Both the position numbers and the translations under genes were made by a program. The notes below the pieces were generated by a model, which searched no databases, was not told the origin of the DNA, and saw only the letters and a program-made list of their open reading frames with translations. A DNA stretch of 64,000 nucleotides from Bacillus sp. 2205SS5-2 (GTDB lineage Bacteria; Bacillota; Bacilli; Bacillales; Bacillaceae_K): assembly GCF_037024155.1 (NCBI RefSeq), contig NZ_JAYKTS010000015.1, positions 41,773 to 105,772 on the forward strand, given 5' to 3'. This document shows positions 9,084 to 18,901 of the stretch, in pieces (position 1 is the stretch's first letter; every line of letters starts with the position of its first letter).

Positions 9084-11228
9084 CTATTTTCCACAGAAAA
9101 TATTGACACAAAATGGAGCTAGGGTTACTTCGTGCTCTACATTAAATTCAAATGGAGTCAATGCAGCTTTCTTATCATTCGCAATAACATGCCACTTTCC
9201 TTTAGGTAATTGAATTTTTTGGGGTTGACTTCCTGAATGAAACACAACAATCATCTCTTCCCACGGTCCATACTGCTCGATATGGTGATAATGTAACGCT
9301 ACAATTCCATGTTCTGCTTGAAGCACTGTGATATGTTTTTGAATTTGTTCTATTGAATGAAATTGAAACGCTTTTTGATGTTTTCTTAATGAAATAATGC
9401 TTTTAATGTATTGAATATTATCATCATGTTCTACTCGTCGTGTCCAATCAAACCAGTTAATATTATCTGGTGAATTATAACTATTTTCGACGCCTTTTTT
9501 GGTTCTGAAAAACTCCTGTCCCCCATGCAAGAATGGGGTTCCTTGACTAAGCAACACAAGGCAAGTTGCAAGCCGATGTCGTCGCTTATTAAATTCCGGT
9601 TCATCAGGAAAGATCCCAATAATTTTGTCCCATAGGGTATGATTATCATGCGACTCTACGTAATTAACGGTTTGACTTACATCCAGTTCGCTTGCTCTTT
9701 GGTTCTCAAACACCATATTGCCAGTAAGTAAGGATACTATTTTCTTTTCCACTCCCCATTTTCCAAGAGCGTAACCTGGTTCCATCAAGTAAAATGTACT
9801 TCCTTTAACCGCATCACGGAATATATCATGAAAAAACGAAACGCCGGCTAATTTGGCTGCATTCTTACTCGTTGCTTTCTGATCAAGAGGCAAGGTCGTT
9901 GGTAAGTCCCAGCCCTCTCCTAATAACAAAGCACCTGAGTGGATGGTCTCTACTGTATGTTTCACTCTTTTCATGGTCTCTAAATCCAAATTCCCCATCA
10001 AGTCAAATCGAAACCCATCGACTTTATACTCCTTCAGCCAAAACACAATAGAATCAACAATAAATTTCCTCGCCATCAATCTTTCTGACGCAAAATCATT
10101 TCCTACTCCTGTTCCATCCGAAGGTAGTCCAAAGGCATCATGGCGAAAGAAATACCCGGGTGCTGTCTTTTCGAAACTAGATGTTTCCTGAATGTAGACA
10201 TGGTTATAAACTACATCTAGAATCACTCGCAAATCATGCGAATGATAATGTTGAATCACTTGTTTCAATTCATTGATTCGCTGATAGGGATTAGTAGGAT
10301 TGGTCGCATATGATCCTTCGGGTACATTAAAGAATAATGGATTATATCCCCAGTTGTATTGCTTACTAGGATTTAACTCATCGACACCAAAAAAATCATT
10401 TACTGGTAATAATTCAACATGCGTAATACCTAGATCATTTAAATACGTAAACCCTGTTGAATAACCATCGTCTGTCTTTGTCTCACTCTCATTCAGTCCA
10501 ACATACTTTCCTTTATTCATCACACCACTATTAGGGTGACTCGTGAAATCTCGAATATGAACCTCATAGATAATTGCTTCCGTTGGGCTTGCGAATGGAG
10601 GCGGTGGTGAATTCAACTGAAGTGTTTTGTGCATATCGACTATCACGCCCCACTCGCTATTTGCTGATAGGGACTTTGCATACGGATCAACTGCCTCTTG
10701 CCAGTTGAGATTGATGCATACTAAAAAGCGATAATAATAGCCTTCTAAATCTCTTTTTGCCTGAAGAGCCCACACTCCATTTTCTTGCCTCTCTAAGTCC
10801 TGCTCCTGCTCTTTAGACGTCAAGCAAGATTTGTATCGAACCCTCACAGCTGTAGCTGTTGGAGCCCATAGTTTAAACTGTGTTCCATTTGCCATAATAT
10901 TGGCACCTAAGTCATTGCCTTCATAGTAAAAAAGTTCATCAAAACGCTGTGTTCGAATAACCGCCCCTATTTGTAGGTCGGTCTCCGTTCCTCGTTCATC
11001 TTTCACCTTATATGTTTTACCAAATTCAATGCCTACGTTAGTTTCACATAGATATTTCATGTGTTCTTCTAAGTGAATCATTTCTTTAATTTGCATGTCC
11101 CACACGTCATTTTTGAAGCATAACGAAAAGGATGTACTCTTTCCATCAAAATAGCTGTATGGTACCAATATAGTGACTAAATTCATGTCATCTAAATATG
11201 CTTCAAACATTCGACTAATTGAAAGCAA
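9084..11228 (-). CDS. amyX: Type I pullulanase AmyX
   Basis: A GH13 debranching enzyme that cleaves alpha-1,6 bonds in pullulan and branched glucans. The chosen start is TTG at MLSISRMFEAY, with AGGTG 6 bases upstream, matching the start usual for AmyX; a GTG three codons earlier is also open. About 714 residues, normal length. Domains in order: N-terminal beta domain, CBM48-like domain around 100-200, catalytic barrel. Motifs: YNWGYNP (YNWGYDP in most homologues), DVVYNHV, VDGFRFDLMG (nucleophile Asp), GEGWD (acid Glu) and VESHDNHTLWD. No signal peptide, so it acts in the cytoplasm on glycogen or maltodextrins. It is followed upstream by ytlR with a very short gap, suggesting co-transcription. 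Confidence 0.9.
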   Translation of the reverse strand: MLSISRMFEAYLDDMNLVTILVPYSYFDGKSTSFSLCFKNDVWDMQIKEMIHLEEHMKYLCETNVGIEFGKTYKVKDERGTETDLQIGAVIRTQRFDELFYYEGNDLGANIMANGTQFKLWAPTATAVRVRYKSCLTSKEQEQDLERQENGVWALQAKRDLEGYYYRFLVCINLNWQEAVDPYAKSLSANSEWGVIVDMHKTLQLNSPPPPFASPTEAIIYEVHIRDFTSHPNSGVMNKGKYVGLNESETKTDDGYSTGFTYLNDLGITHVELLPVNDFFGVDELNPSKQYNWGYNPLFFNVPEGSYATNPTNPYQRINELKQVIQHYHSHDLRVILDVVYNHVYIQETSSFEKTAPGYFFRHDAFGLPSDGTGVGNDFASERLMARKFIVDSIVFWLKEYKVDGFRFDLMGNLDLETMKRVKHTVETIHSGALLLGEGWDLPTTLPLDQKATSKNAAKLAGVSFFHDIFRDAVKGSTFYLMEPGYALGKWGVEKKIVSLLTGNMVFENQRASELDVSQTVNYVESHDNHTLWDKIIGIFPDEPEFNKRRHRLATCLVLLSQGTPFLHGGQEFFRTKKGVENSYNSPDNINWFDWTRRVEHDDNIQYIKSIISLRKHQKAFQFHSIEQIQKHITVLQAEHGIVALHYHHIEQYGPWEEMIVVFHSGSQPQKIQLPKGKWHVIANDKKAALTPFEFNVEHEVTLAPFCVNIFCGK

Positions 11229-11243
11229 CCTTTTCACCTACTT

Positions 11244-12191
11244 TTAAAGCATTTTCCAACTTTTCTCCTGTACTGTAATGGACAACTGATCATTAGATTG
11301 ACCATTTATTCTACCCACTTCTTCGCCATCGGCATGAACCTGTAAATCACTTTCTGAGTGAACAACGATTTGTTTTCCTTGATAACTCTTTACTTCTTTT
11401 AATTGTAGATGTTTTCCTGTATATACCGTCATAAATAAAAATAATAATTTCAGTCTAGTCACTTTATGCACCACTGTTATATCTAAAAGTCCATCTGTTG
11501 GATTGGCATACGGAGCAATTTTCATACCTCCCCCGTAGAAAGGCTGGTTTGAAATGGAAACAAACCAAGTGTCATCGAAAGAATAGGTTTCTTCATCTAC
11601 TTTGATTTGAAGGGTCTCTGGTTTAAAGAAAAATAATTCTTTTAATAAATAAAAAGCATATATCAGCTTTCCAAGCGAAAAACGATTTAACCATTTTTTC
11701 ACTACCGAAGCATTCGCTCGTTTCACGACTTGAGCATCGAACCCTGCTCCCATATTATTCACAAAGAAACCCTGCTGATACTTCCCCAAGCGGTACGCTC
11801 CACAATCAAAACTTTGGCTGCCTCCTTGCCGTTTAATTTGGTCAATAAGGATAGATAATGAGTCCTTCATCGTTCTTCCCTGACCAAAGCCTTTCATAAA
11901 GTCATTACCCGAACCACCGGGAATACACCCTATTACTAGGTGTTCTTTTAAGATGGCCCCATTAATGATTTCATGAACAGTGCCATCACCTCCGACTGCC
12001 ACAACCATTACTTGTTCATCTTTGAATGATTGTTCCATTTCTTTTACTAGGTCTTTCGCGTGATTTTGGTATTTTGTATAATAAATTTCAACATTCTCTA
12101 ATTTGGTGTAGAGCTCACTTTCAAGCTCTTTCCACTTCTTTAGAGAATAGCCATTTCTCGCCTGAGGATTCACAATAAAAACAGTACGCAT
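11244..12191 (-). CDS. ytlR: Diacylglycerol kinase family lipid kinase YtlR
   Basis: A 315-residue protein of the DAGK catalytic/NAD kinase-like fold. The nucleotide-binding segment VVAVGGDGTVHEIING is near residue 66 and the conserved GCIPGGSGNDFMKGF near 93. The C-terminal beta domain closes with VHADGEEVG, a typical DAGK-family signature near residue 288. It probably phosphorylates a membrane lipid such as diacylglycerol at the inner leaflet; the exact lipid is not known. It lies between ytlQ and amyX on the same strand with gaps under 20 bases, so the three likely form one transcript with ytlP. Confidence 0.85.
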   Translation of the reverse strand: MRTVFIVNPQARNGYSLKKWKELESELYTKLENVEIYYTKYQNHAKDLVKEMEQSFKDEQVMVVAVGGDGTVHEIINGAILKEHLVIGCIPGGSGNDFMKGFGQGRTMKDSLSILIDQIKRQGGSQSFDCGAYRLGKYQQGFFVNNMGAGFDAQVVKRANASVVKKWLNRFSLGKLIYAFYLLKELFFFKPETLQIKVDEETYSFDDTWFVSISNQPFYGGGMKIAPYANPTDGLLDITVVHKVTRLKLLFLFMTVYTGKHLQLKEVKSYQGKQIVVHSESDLQVHADGEEVGRINGQSNDQLSITVQEKSWKML

Positions 12192-12199
12192 TCCGAATT

Positions 12200-13171
12200 C
12201 TAATCTCCCTTTGAAAAATCCCTATCTTCGTCATTATCCCATTCAAGACGTTTAAAGCTTGTGGTTTGACAATAGGATAATACCGCTTGAGCTGCTCGTA
12301 TTTGTACATTTTTTAATGGCGACCGAAACATCCTCATTTCTTCAAACCATTGTGGATATTTACGTTGGTCCACTAGTTCAACATGATAGGGAGCGGAAGG
12401 ATAATCAAGAAAGCCATTACGTGATAAAATGAGCTTCTTTACCGGTAAATCTACTGAATGAATAGACAAGATGTTTTTGATAATCTTTTCCATTCTATTT
12501 AACGAAATAACGGGATTTAGTATCTTTTTTTCTCTATCTTTATATTTTTCAATCCAAAACCGTTCATTACTTCCGATATATGCCGTTCCGTCATTACTTT
12601 CAAGCATCGTAATGCATATTAATTCTTTTGGCGTAAGTACGAGGATTTCCAGTTCAACAGGTGCATTTTTCAGCTGTAAAACAGGATTGTAAAACACCAG
12701 ATATGTATCCGGAAAACGCTGTAGAAGATATCTTAAGTTGTCATCCCGATAGTAGCTAGAATCAATATAGGATTTCTCTGTTAAGGTTGAGCTTGCCCAT
12801 TTCATTTGGAATTGAAAGAGCTGATCCAAAAAATGTTTTTTTAGTTCATCTTCTTCTACGGGAAGAGTATGAAAAGACGTCTCAAAAGTGAACCCCTCAT
12901 CAGCTTCCATATCTCGCTGATCAAAGAGTGTTCTTTCTATCTCTTTTCCTTTTGAAAAATATGATTTGAATTTTCTAAAAAACGTTCGTTCAGGGGAAAC
13001 TGTGGGGAGGTTTTCTAGCCGTTGCAACAAATGGTGCTTCTCGCCTAATTCCCACGTTTGATACGTTTTATCCCATTGTTGTTTCTTCAATCGTACAAAC
13101 TGAGAGGGATATCGATATAAATCCATTTCATACCTTGATACATAATCTTGAAGTTTAAGTAATTGAGCCAT
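12200..13171 (-). CDS. ytlQ: NERD-like protein YtlQ, function unknown
   Basis: A 323-residue soluble protein occupying the ytlQ position between ytlP and ytlR. The N-terminal half is basic and aromatic-rich; residues about 165-270 resemble a NERD (nuclease-related) fold, with the stretch ELICITMLESNDGTAYIGSN followed by WIEKYKDREKKILNPV. The NERD assignment is by eye and uncertain. No clear catalytic triad was identified. Spacing to its neighbours is 8 and 16 bases, implying co-transcription with the lipid kinase and the cyclic phosphodiesterase. Confidence 0.65.
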   Translation of the reverse strand: MAQLLKLQDYVSRYEMDLYRYPSQFVRLKKQQWDKTYQTWELGEKHHLLQRLENLPTVSPERTFFRKFKSYFSKGKEIERTLFDQRDMEADEGFTFETSFHTLPVEEDELKKHFLDQLFQFQMKWASSTLTEKSYIDSSYYRDDNLRYLLQRFPDTYLVFYNPVLQLKNAPVELEILVLTPKELICITMLESNDGTAYIGSNERFWIEKYKDREKKILNPVISLNRMEKIIKNILSIHSVDLPVKKLILSRNGFLDYPSAPYHVELVDQRKYPQWFEEMRMFRSPLKNVQIRAAQAVLSYCQTTSFKRLEWDNDEDRDFSKGD

Positions 13172-13187
13172 CGTCCTTGCCTTTCTT

Positions 13188-13745
13188 CTAACGATTTAAA
13201 GGAAAACGCTGTATTGCTTCATATTTTGGTGATTGATTCATGTGGGTTCGATAGAGCACGATGTTTTCTACCACCATAGGTGATTTTTTCATAGTGAAAA
13301 CAAAATCATTTTGAATTTCATTCAGTGAAAAAACATTCTCTCCTCCCCATTTTCTAGCCAAAGTTATATGGGGGGTGAATTGACGTGCTTCCAATGGGAT
13401 CCCCTCTTGTTTACATACTGTATAAACATAAGCTTGAAGAGAACAAAGTACTGGGTTGTCTTCCACTCCAGCCCATAAAATACGAGGTTTTTCCTCATTA
13501 CCGAAAGTTCCAATCTCATGAATTTGTATCTTAAAACGATCGTAAGGAACCTCTTTCAACTTTTGACAAATGGATTCCAACTGCTTAGAAGTTGCTTTCC
13601 CTAAGAATATTAGGGTTAGGTGATAGTCTTGCGGATGAACCCATTGAAGAAACGGCCAGTCTCGTTGAATCTTTGCAGTCCACCAATGTATCTCCTGTTT
13701 CAGCGAACTCGTCAACGGTAAAGCAAGGAAATAATGTTCATTCAT
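13188..13745 (-). CDS. thpR: RNA 2',3'-cyclic phosphodiesterase (2'-5' RNA ligase family, ThpR/YtlP)
   Basis: The start is MNEHYFLALPL, 8 codons inside the longest frame, because AAAGGG lies 8 bases before this ATG. The 185-residue protein carries both HxT motifs of the 2H phosphoesterase family: YHLTLIFLG near residue 47 and FTPHITLARK near 130. Members hydrolyse 2',3'-cyclic phosphates to 2'-phosphates and can join half-tRNAs in vitro. It is the first gene of the ytlP-ytlQ-ytlR-amyX cluster and is divergent from ytkP. Confidence 0.88.
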   Translation of the reverse strand: MNEHYFLALPLTSSLKQEIHWWTAKIQRDWPFLQWVHPQDYHLTLIFLGKATSKQLESICQKLKEVPYDRFKIQIHEIGTFGNEEKPRILWAGVEDNPVLCSLQAYVYTVCKQEGIPLEARQFTPHITLARKWGGENVFSLNEIQNDFVFTMKKSPMVVENIVLYRTHMNQSPKYEAIQRFPLNR

Positions 13746-13900
13746 CAGAAAACCCTTTCTTACCAACATGGTTATTCATATTTTAGCAAACTTTTCATCA
13801 AGAGGTAGAAATTTTTCATCAAATTCGATTGGTTGATTGCCCTGTCCTAAATAGGTAAGATAGAAGATAATCTATATTTTGTGCAGAAAGGACGTTTTAC

Positions 13901-14830
13901 ATGAAAGTTGTTCACAACATTGCCGACCTTATTGGTGATACGCCTTTAGTTAAATTAAATTCCTTAAGTCCTTCAGATGGTGCAACAATTTATTTAAAGC
14001 TTGAGTTTTATAATCCAAGTAAAAGTGTAAAGGATCGTGCTGCCTTCCAAATGATTCTTGAAGCTGAACAAGCAGGTCTGATAAAAAAAGGAGCTACGAT
14101 AATTGAACCTACTAGCGGCAACACTGGTATCGGTCTAGCAATGAATGCAGCCGCACGAGGCTATAAATCGATTCTCGTCATGCCTGATTCTTCTACCCAA
14201 GAACGGATCAATCTACTCAAAGCCTACGGAGCGGAAGTAGTGCTAACACCTAGCGCTGAAAAAATGCCTGGTGCCATCAAAAAGGCGGAAGAACTGGTAA
14301 AAACGACCCCAAATAGTTTTATGCCGATGCAATTTAAAAATCAAGCCAACCCAAATGCTCACCGCAAAACAACGGCTCTTGAGATTATTGATGGGATGAA
14401 ACAGATTGGAAAACCACTCGCTGCTTTTGTCGCGACAGCTGGAACTGGTGGAACCATCACTGGAACAGGAGAAGTGTTAAGAGAGCACTATCCGAATATA
14501 CAAATTCATGTGGTAGAACCTGCTGGGTCACCCGTTCTCTCAGGAGGAAAACCCGGGAAGCATAAGCTAGTGGGCACGAGTCCTGGCTTTATCCCGCCCA
14601 TTCTAAATCAATCCATATATGATAAAATCCATAAAATAAAAGATGAAGAAGCATATGATATCACACGCAGATTAGCAAAAGAAGAAGGGATTTTAGTTGG
14701 CCCTTCCTCAGGAGCTGCTTGTTATACAGCCATTGAAATCGCCAAAACCCTCACCCCTGAGGATGTGGTAATTGGGATAGCTTGTGATACTGGCGAACGC
14801 TATCTTTCAAGTGACGTGTTTACGAAGTAA
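13901..14830 (+). CDS. ytkP: Cysteine synthase family PLP enzyme YtkP
   Basis: A 309-residue type II PLP enzyme of the O-acetylserine sulfhydrylase family. The PLP lysine lies in NPSKSVKDRAAF (K44), the substrate loop is EPTSGNTGIGLA near 68, the PLP phosphate loop is ATAGTGGTITGTG near 175, and GPSSGAA near 264. The family standard is conversion of O-acetylserine plus sulfide to cysteine, but YtkP is a paralogue of CysK and could use another substrate. It is monocistronic, divergent from ytlP, and ends in a strong shared terminator. Confidence 0.87.
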   Translation: MKVVHNIADLIGDTPLVKLNSLSPSDGATIYLKLEFYNPSKSVKDRAAFQMILEAEQAGLIKKGATIIEPTSGNTGIGLAMNAAARGYKSILVMPDSSTQERINLLKAYGAEVVLTPSAEKMPGAIKKAEELVKTTPNSFMPMQFKNQANPNAHRKTTALEIIDGMKQIGKPLAAFVATAGTGGTITGTGEVLREHYPNIQIHVVEPAGSPVLSGGKPGKHKLVGTSPGFIPPILNQSIYDKIHKIKDEEAYDITRRLAKEEGILVGPSSGAACYTAIEIAKTLTPEDVVIGIACDTGERYLSSDVFTK

Positions 14831-14867
14831 AAAAACGTGGATGAAATCTGTTCATCCACGTTTTTTA
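14830..14867. terminator. Bidirectional terminator between ytkP and dat
   Basis: A 14-bp stem (AACGTGGATGAA / TTCATCCACGTT core) is flanked by A-runs on one side and T-runs on the other. It serves the convergent ytkP and dat genes. Confidence 0.85.
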
Positions 14868-14874
14868 CGTTTTT

Positions 14875-15723
14875 CTAGGAGGTTTTTTTATTAATACCGT
14901 TGTAGAAGCATTCCTGTAATAAGGTCACTACTGTTCCTGGCTTTCCATCTCCAATAACTTTGTCGTCTATTTGGATAATCGGCATGATTTCTGAAGTTGT
15001 ACTCGTAATCATAACTTCTTCCGCTGATAACAATTCTTCAATGGTGAATTCTTCCTCTATAAAATCAATATTATTTGCCCTACATAGTTTTTTCAGTACT
15101 TTTCTTGTTATCCCCTCTAATATCAAATTGGAGGTGGGATGGGTATATATTTTCCCACTTTTCACAATATACACATTTGAAGAAGACCCTTCTGTCACTA
15201 TCTTTCCTCGGTGTAAAATAGCTTCAAAACAACCTGCTTTAACAGCAGCTTCTTTTGCCAATAGATTTCCAAGTAAATTGAGACTCTTAATATCACATCT
15301 AAGCCATCGTATGTCTTCTTCAAGCTTAGCTTTCACACCACTTTTCAGCTGAGACAAAGGTCTTTCCAACTGATTTGTGTAAGCTATTAGAGTACCTTCT
15401 CCGTCTGACGTTGGAAAGTGATGTTGTCTCTTTGCTACACCTCTTGTCCATTGTAAATACAAAATTCCATCTTTAATGCTATTTTTGACAATTAGTTGCT
15501 CTAGCAATGAGATTAAAGTATCTTCATGGATGGTTGGTGTTAAATTTAATTTACGAGCACTCTCATATAGTCGCTCCATATGTTCCTCAAGGGTAAAAAA
15601 AGAACCGTCATATACACGAATCACTTCATAAATGCCGTCTCCAAATTGATACCCTCGATCTTCTAAATCAACTCTGCACGAAGATCGATCAAGAATTTCC
15701 CCATTGAATAAAATTTTCTCCAT
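14875..15723 (-). CDS. dat: D-amino acid aminotransferase Dat
   Basis: A 282-residue fold-type IV PLP aminotransferase, the length of bacillus D-alanine aminotransferases. The PLP lysine is K146 in RCDIKSLNLLGN. FGDGIYEVIRVYDG near residue 27 and TEGSSSNVYIVKSG near 178 are family motifs. It interconverts D-alanine and 2-oxoglutarate with pyruvate and D-glutamate, providing D-amino acids for peptidoglycan. It lies just after pepV on the same strand with a 21-base gap, as in B. subtilis, so the dipeptidase and transaminase are likely co-transcribed. Confidence 0.9.
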   Translation of the reverse strand: MEKILFNGEILDRSSCRVDLEDRGYQFGDGIYEVIRVYDGSFFTLEEHMERLYESARKLNLTPTIHEDTLISLLEQLIVKNSIKDGILYLQWTRGVAKRQHHFPTSDGEGTLIAYTNQLERPLSQLKSGVKAKLEEDIRWLRCDIKSLNLLGNLLAKEAAVKAGCFEAILHRGKIVTEGSSSNVYIVKSGKIYTHPTSNLILEGITRKVLKKLCRANNIDFIEEEFTIEELLSAEEVMITSTTSEIMPIIQIDDKVIGDGKPGTVVTLLQECFYNGINKKTS

Positions 15724-15744
15724 CTCCCTGTTCTCCCCTCTGTT

Positions 15745-17169
15745 TTAGTTTGACGAAGCTAATTCATAAATGGCTTGTGCATATATGGCTGTGGCTTTTA
15801 ACAGGTCTTCAATATACATATATTCGTCTTTTTGGTGCGCAATATCTTCTCTTCCAGGAAAAAGTGGTCCAAAAGCAACACCAGCTGCTAATGAACGGGC
15901 ATATGTTCCTCCCCCAATGGAAATTAACTCTGCTTTTTCTCCGGTTTGCTCTTCGTATACTTTCTTCAATGTTACAATTAACTCTTCTTTTTCATCTACA
16001 TGATGCGGTTTAGAGTCCGTAAAGTTTATTATCTTATATCCATCTGAAATAAAAACAGCTTCAAGCTTCTGGATACTTTGTTCAAGATCAAATGTTACAG
16101 GATAACGCATATTAAGTCCCATTTTTCCTCCCTCATTCTTATCATATTGAAGGATTCCTACATTTATGGTTAGCGGTCCTGTGATATTGTCTTCAAAATA
16201 AACTCCTAGCTTTTCTCCATTCACATCTTGGAAGAACCACTTGGAAATGGCTAGAAGATACTTCTGTCCATTTAAGTCAAAATCAAATGTCTGTAAAAAG
16301 GCTGCTAATGCGATTCCTGCATTTTTCCCATTATTCGGGACACTTCCATGGGCAGATATCCCCTTAAGTGTAATAAACAGCTGTCCACTTTCTATATAAT
16401 AGCTTCCTTCAAGTTTTTGTTTTTTTACATAGTCATCAAACGACTGACAAATAACGGTTGGATCAACGCCAATATTAATCACTGCTTTAGCAAAGTCTGG
16501 AACCATATTGTAACGTCTTCCCGATTGAAAGGTAACCAGTTCATATGTTGGACACTCATCTAGTTGGTTGGAAACTGTTTGGTTGACCACATCAAAATCA
16601 GCAATCCCTTTTTCTGCATAGATGATTGGAAAATCCGCATCTGGTGCGAAGCCCATTGAAGGCATTTCTTCATGTTGGAAGTAGGTATCTACACAGCGCC
16701 AATCACTTTCTTCGTCCGTGCCAATAATCATTCTGACTCTCTTTGATAGCGGTAACTCCAGATCTTTTACAATTTTCATTGCATAGTAAGCCGCCATCGT
16801 TGGACCTTTATCATCTATCGCACCTCTAGCAAATATCTTTCCTTCTTTTATGTCGCCGCTATAAGGATCTACACTCCAGCCATCCCCTTCTGGTACGACG
16901 TCCACATGACATAATACACCCAATAATTCGTCTCCCTGACCGAACTCTAAGTGTCCAGCTACGTTTTGAACATTTTTACTGTAAAATCCATCTTTTTCAC
17001 CTAGTTGCAACATAAAATCGAGTGCCTCTTTTACTCCTTCTCCAAGAGGTGCTAGGTCGGTTGCATTTTCTTCATCTAGCACACTTTTTATTTGCAATAG
17101 TGATTTGACATCTGCTAGTAAATCTTCTTTTCTTTTTTCCACTTCTTCCATCCAATTGATCGTAGTCAT
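15745..17169 (-). CDS. pepV: Dipeptidase PepV (YtjP)
   Basis: A 474-residue M20 family dinuclear zinc dipeptidase. Metal and catalytic motifs: GVLCHVDVVPEGDGW near residue 83 (His and following Asp), ARGAIDDKGPTMAAYYAMK near 113 (bridging Asp), TDEESDW near 150 (general base and metal glutamates), and ISAHGSVPNNGKNAG near 270. The terminal AHQKDEYM holds the last metal histidine. It is cytoplasmic and should cleave short dipeptides, including Xaa-D-Ala types, which fits its place in front of dat. Start ATG has a GGAGAAA-type site upstream. Confidence 0.92.
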   Translation of the reverse strand: MTTINWMEEVEKRKEDLLADVKSLLQIKSVLDEENATDLAPLGEGVKEALDFMLQLGEKDGFYSKNVQNVAGHLEFGQGDELLGVLCHVDVVPEGDGWSVDPYSGDIKEGKIFARGAIDDKGPTMAAYYAMKIVKDLELPLSKRVRMIIGTDEESDWRCVDTYFQHEEMPSMGFAPDADFPIIYAEKGIADFDVVNQTVSNQLDECPTYELVTFQSGRRYNMVPDFAKAVINIGVDPTVICQSFDDYVKKQKLEGSYYIESGQLFITLKGISAHGSVPNNGKNAGIALAAFLQTFDFDLNGQKYLLAISKWFFQDVNGEKLGVYFEDNITGPLTINVGILQYDKNEGGKMGLNMRYPVTFDLEQSIQKLEAVFISDGYKIINFTDSKPHHVDEKEELIVTLKKVYEEQTGEKAELISIGGGTYARSLAAGVAFGPLFPGREDIAHQKDEYMYIEDLLKATAIYAQAIYELASSN

Positions 17170-17671
17170 ACCATTTCTCCTTTATCCCGTTATAACTCGT
17201 TCCCATTCTCCACTAAAATAAATCGAACGAATTAGTTGAGAGGTCGAGCTGGCAAAAAACGATTTGCTTGTCTAACCATCAGCGAGGAAGTTTTCCCTTT
17301 GCAAATGGAAAATTCATTTTTCACATCGTAATGATATCTATTTTAAACTCTATTCAGTGGAAATAAAAATAAAATGACAAGAAAATTGTAAAAGTGGAAA
17401 TTAGTGCTCATACTTGACCCCTTTCTATATATACTTTAATGAACAAATATTTATTAATTGTAAATGACGATTATTTTTTTTATGAATTTCAACATTTTTC
17501 TAGTATTATTTTACGCTTAGAGGTAAAATAGAGGTATGAAATTATCTGATTATTATACTAATTAAAGGAGTTGTTTGCTCGGAGAGAACCTAACTTTATT
17601 TGATGAACACGTCATGGACCAATCATAACTATCCATAGCTTATGCCATAGGAAAAATGATGAGGGAGTGGT
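17170..17671. other. Intergenic region upstream of pepV and ytzE
   Basis: About 500 bases with no convincing gene. It must hold the divergent promoters of pepV and ytzE. The segment around 17440-17560 is very AT-rich; a short AAAGGAG at about 17563 precedes only tiny frames, which I do not call genes. Confidence 0.5.
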
Positions 17672-17893
17672 TTGTTGAAACCTTCTACTAACCGAATGCT
17701 TACGCGCATTAAATCCGTTTATGTTTTTATCAAAGACAATGAAATCGTTACAACTCAGGATATTGTCGAGGAATTTGGCATTACTCCTCGTACGGTTCAA
17801 CGCGATTTAAACGTTCTAGCATACAACGACTTGGTTGAAAGCCCAAGCCGAGGCAGATGGACAACAACTCAAAAAAAGGTCAAGATTTCTTAA
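17672..17893 (+). CDS. ytzE: DeoR-type helix-turn-helix regulator YtzE
   Basis: A 73-residue protein consisting of little more than a DeoR-family winged helix-turn-helix domain: ITTQDIVEEFG-type recognition segment (VTTQDIVEEFGITPRTVQRDLNVLAYNDL, residues about 30-58). The start is TTG, supported by GAGGGAGTGG a few bases upstream; two TTG codons in a row make the exact start uncertain by one residue. It lacks the sugar-binding domain of full-length DeoR proteins, as in YtzE of B. subtilis. Its targets are unknown. Confidence 0.8.
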   Translation: MLKPSTNRMLTRIKSVYVFIKDNEIVTTQDIVEEFGITPRTVQRDLNVLAYNDLVESPSRGRWTTTQKKVKIS

Positions 17894-17911
17894 ACGATCC
17901 AGCAAAACAAC

Positions 17912-17942
17912 TAAAACCTCACTCAATGAGTGAGGTTTTTTC
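17912..17942 (+). terminator. Terminator of ytzE
   Basis: AAAACCTCACTCA / TGAGTGAGGTTTTTT forms a compact hairpin with a T-run, 19 bases after the ytzE stop codon. Confidence 0.85.
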
Positions 17943-18056
17943 TTATCTCTTAGACAATCCCAATCATAAAAAACTATATAGAAGAGCTTCGTCAGATAAT
18001 CAAGTTGTTCATTTTCTCTCCATAATCCATTTATTAACAAGCTGATACTACACCTT

Positions 18057-18788
18057 TCAACTATTTTTCTCCTCTTGTTGAATATTTGCAAGTAAATCTA
18101 ATTCATTTTCCGTTAACTCCCGGTACTCACCAAGAGCTAAAGACTCATCTAACTTCAAAGGACCCATTGAAATCCTCTTTAGATAAGTGACCTTTTTCCC
18201 CACAGCTTCAAACATACGCTTAACTTGATGAAACTTTCCTTCCATAATCGTCAACAATATTTCGGATTGCTCATCAGCAGTTATGATTTCGAGTTCTCCA
18301 GGTTTGGTAACATATCCATCGTCAAGCATAACTCCAGCTCTAAAAGCCTGAATGTCTTCTTCTGAGACCACTCCAGCTATTTCAGCGTAATACGTTTTGG
18401 GAACGTGTTTTTTTGGAGAGAGAAGCGAGTGAGATAAATGACCGTCATTCGTAATAAGTAAGAGTCCTTCAGTATCTTTATCAAGTCGCCCTACAGGGAA
18501 TGGCTTTAGAACAGAATCTTCAAATTGAAGAATATCAATAACCGTCTCATCATTCCGGTCCTCTGTTGCCGAAATCACACCAGGAGGTTTATTCATCATC
18601 AAATAGACATTTTCCTTATAATGAACCTCTTCCCCGTTGATAACAACTTGATCACTCTCTGGATCAATATGCGTTTTTGCATCTTTTACTGTGGATCCAT
18701 TAACGAGGACTACTCCTCCTTTTAATAACTTTTTTGCTTCCTTCCTACTTCCATAGCCCATATTGGCTAATAATTTATCTAATCTCAT
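18057..18788 (-). CDS. rsuA: RsuA-family 16S rRNA pseudouridine synthase
   Basis: The ATG at MRLDKLLANM is chosen because AAAGGA lies 10 bases upstream; a TTG three codons earlier is too close to it. The 243-residue protein has an N-terminal S4 RNA-binding domain (MRLDKLLANMGYGSRKEAKKL) and a catalytic domain with the family motif PVGRLDKDTEGLLLIT near residue 98, containing the catalytic aspartate. GKFHQVKRMFEAVG near 190 is also conserved. It should make pseudouridine in small-subunit rRNA; the exact position is inferred from RsuA. It lies next to ytgP as in B. subtilis. Confidence 0.87.
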   Translation of the reverse strand: MRLDKLLANMGYGSRKEAKKLLKGGVVLVNGSTVKDAKTHIDPESDQVVINGEEVHYKENVYLMMNKPPGVISATEDRNDETVIDILQFEDSVLKPFPVGRLDKDTEGLLLITNDGHLSHSLLSPKKHVPKTYYAEIAGVVSEEDIQAFRAGVMLDDGYVTKPGELEIITADEQSEILLTIMEGKFHQVKRMFEAVGKKVTYLKRISMGPLKLDESLALGEYRELTENELDLLANIQQEEKNS

Positions 18789-18901
18789 CGACCTCAATCC
18801 TTTCTATTCAAATTTCAATTAGGCAATGACCTATACACTAGGCAACAAACTACATACGCTACTAAGGAGTGACCATAAAAAGAGCGAAAGAGGGTGTCCA
18901 T

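Noticed and set aside
15750..16013. Two overlapping frames opposite pepV
   Set aside because: Antisense shadows of the dipeptidase gene.
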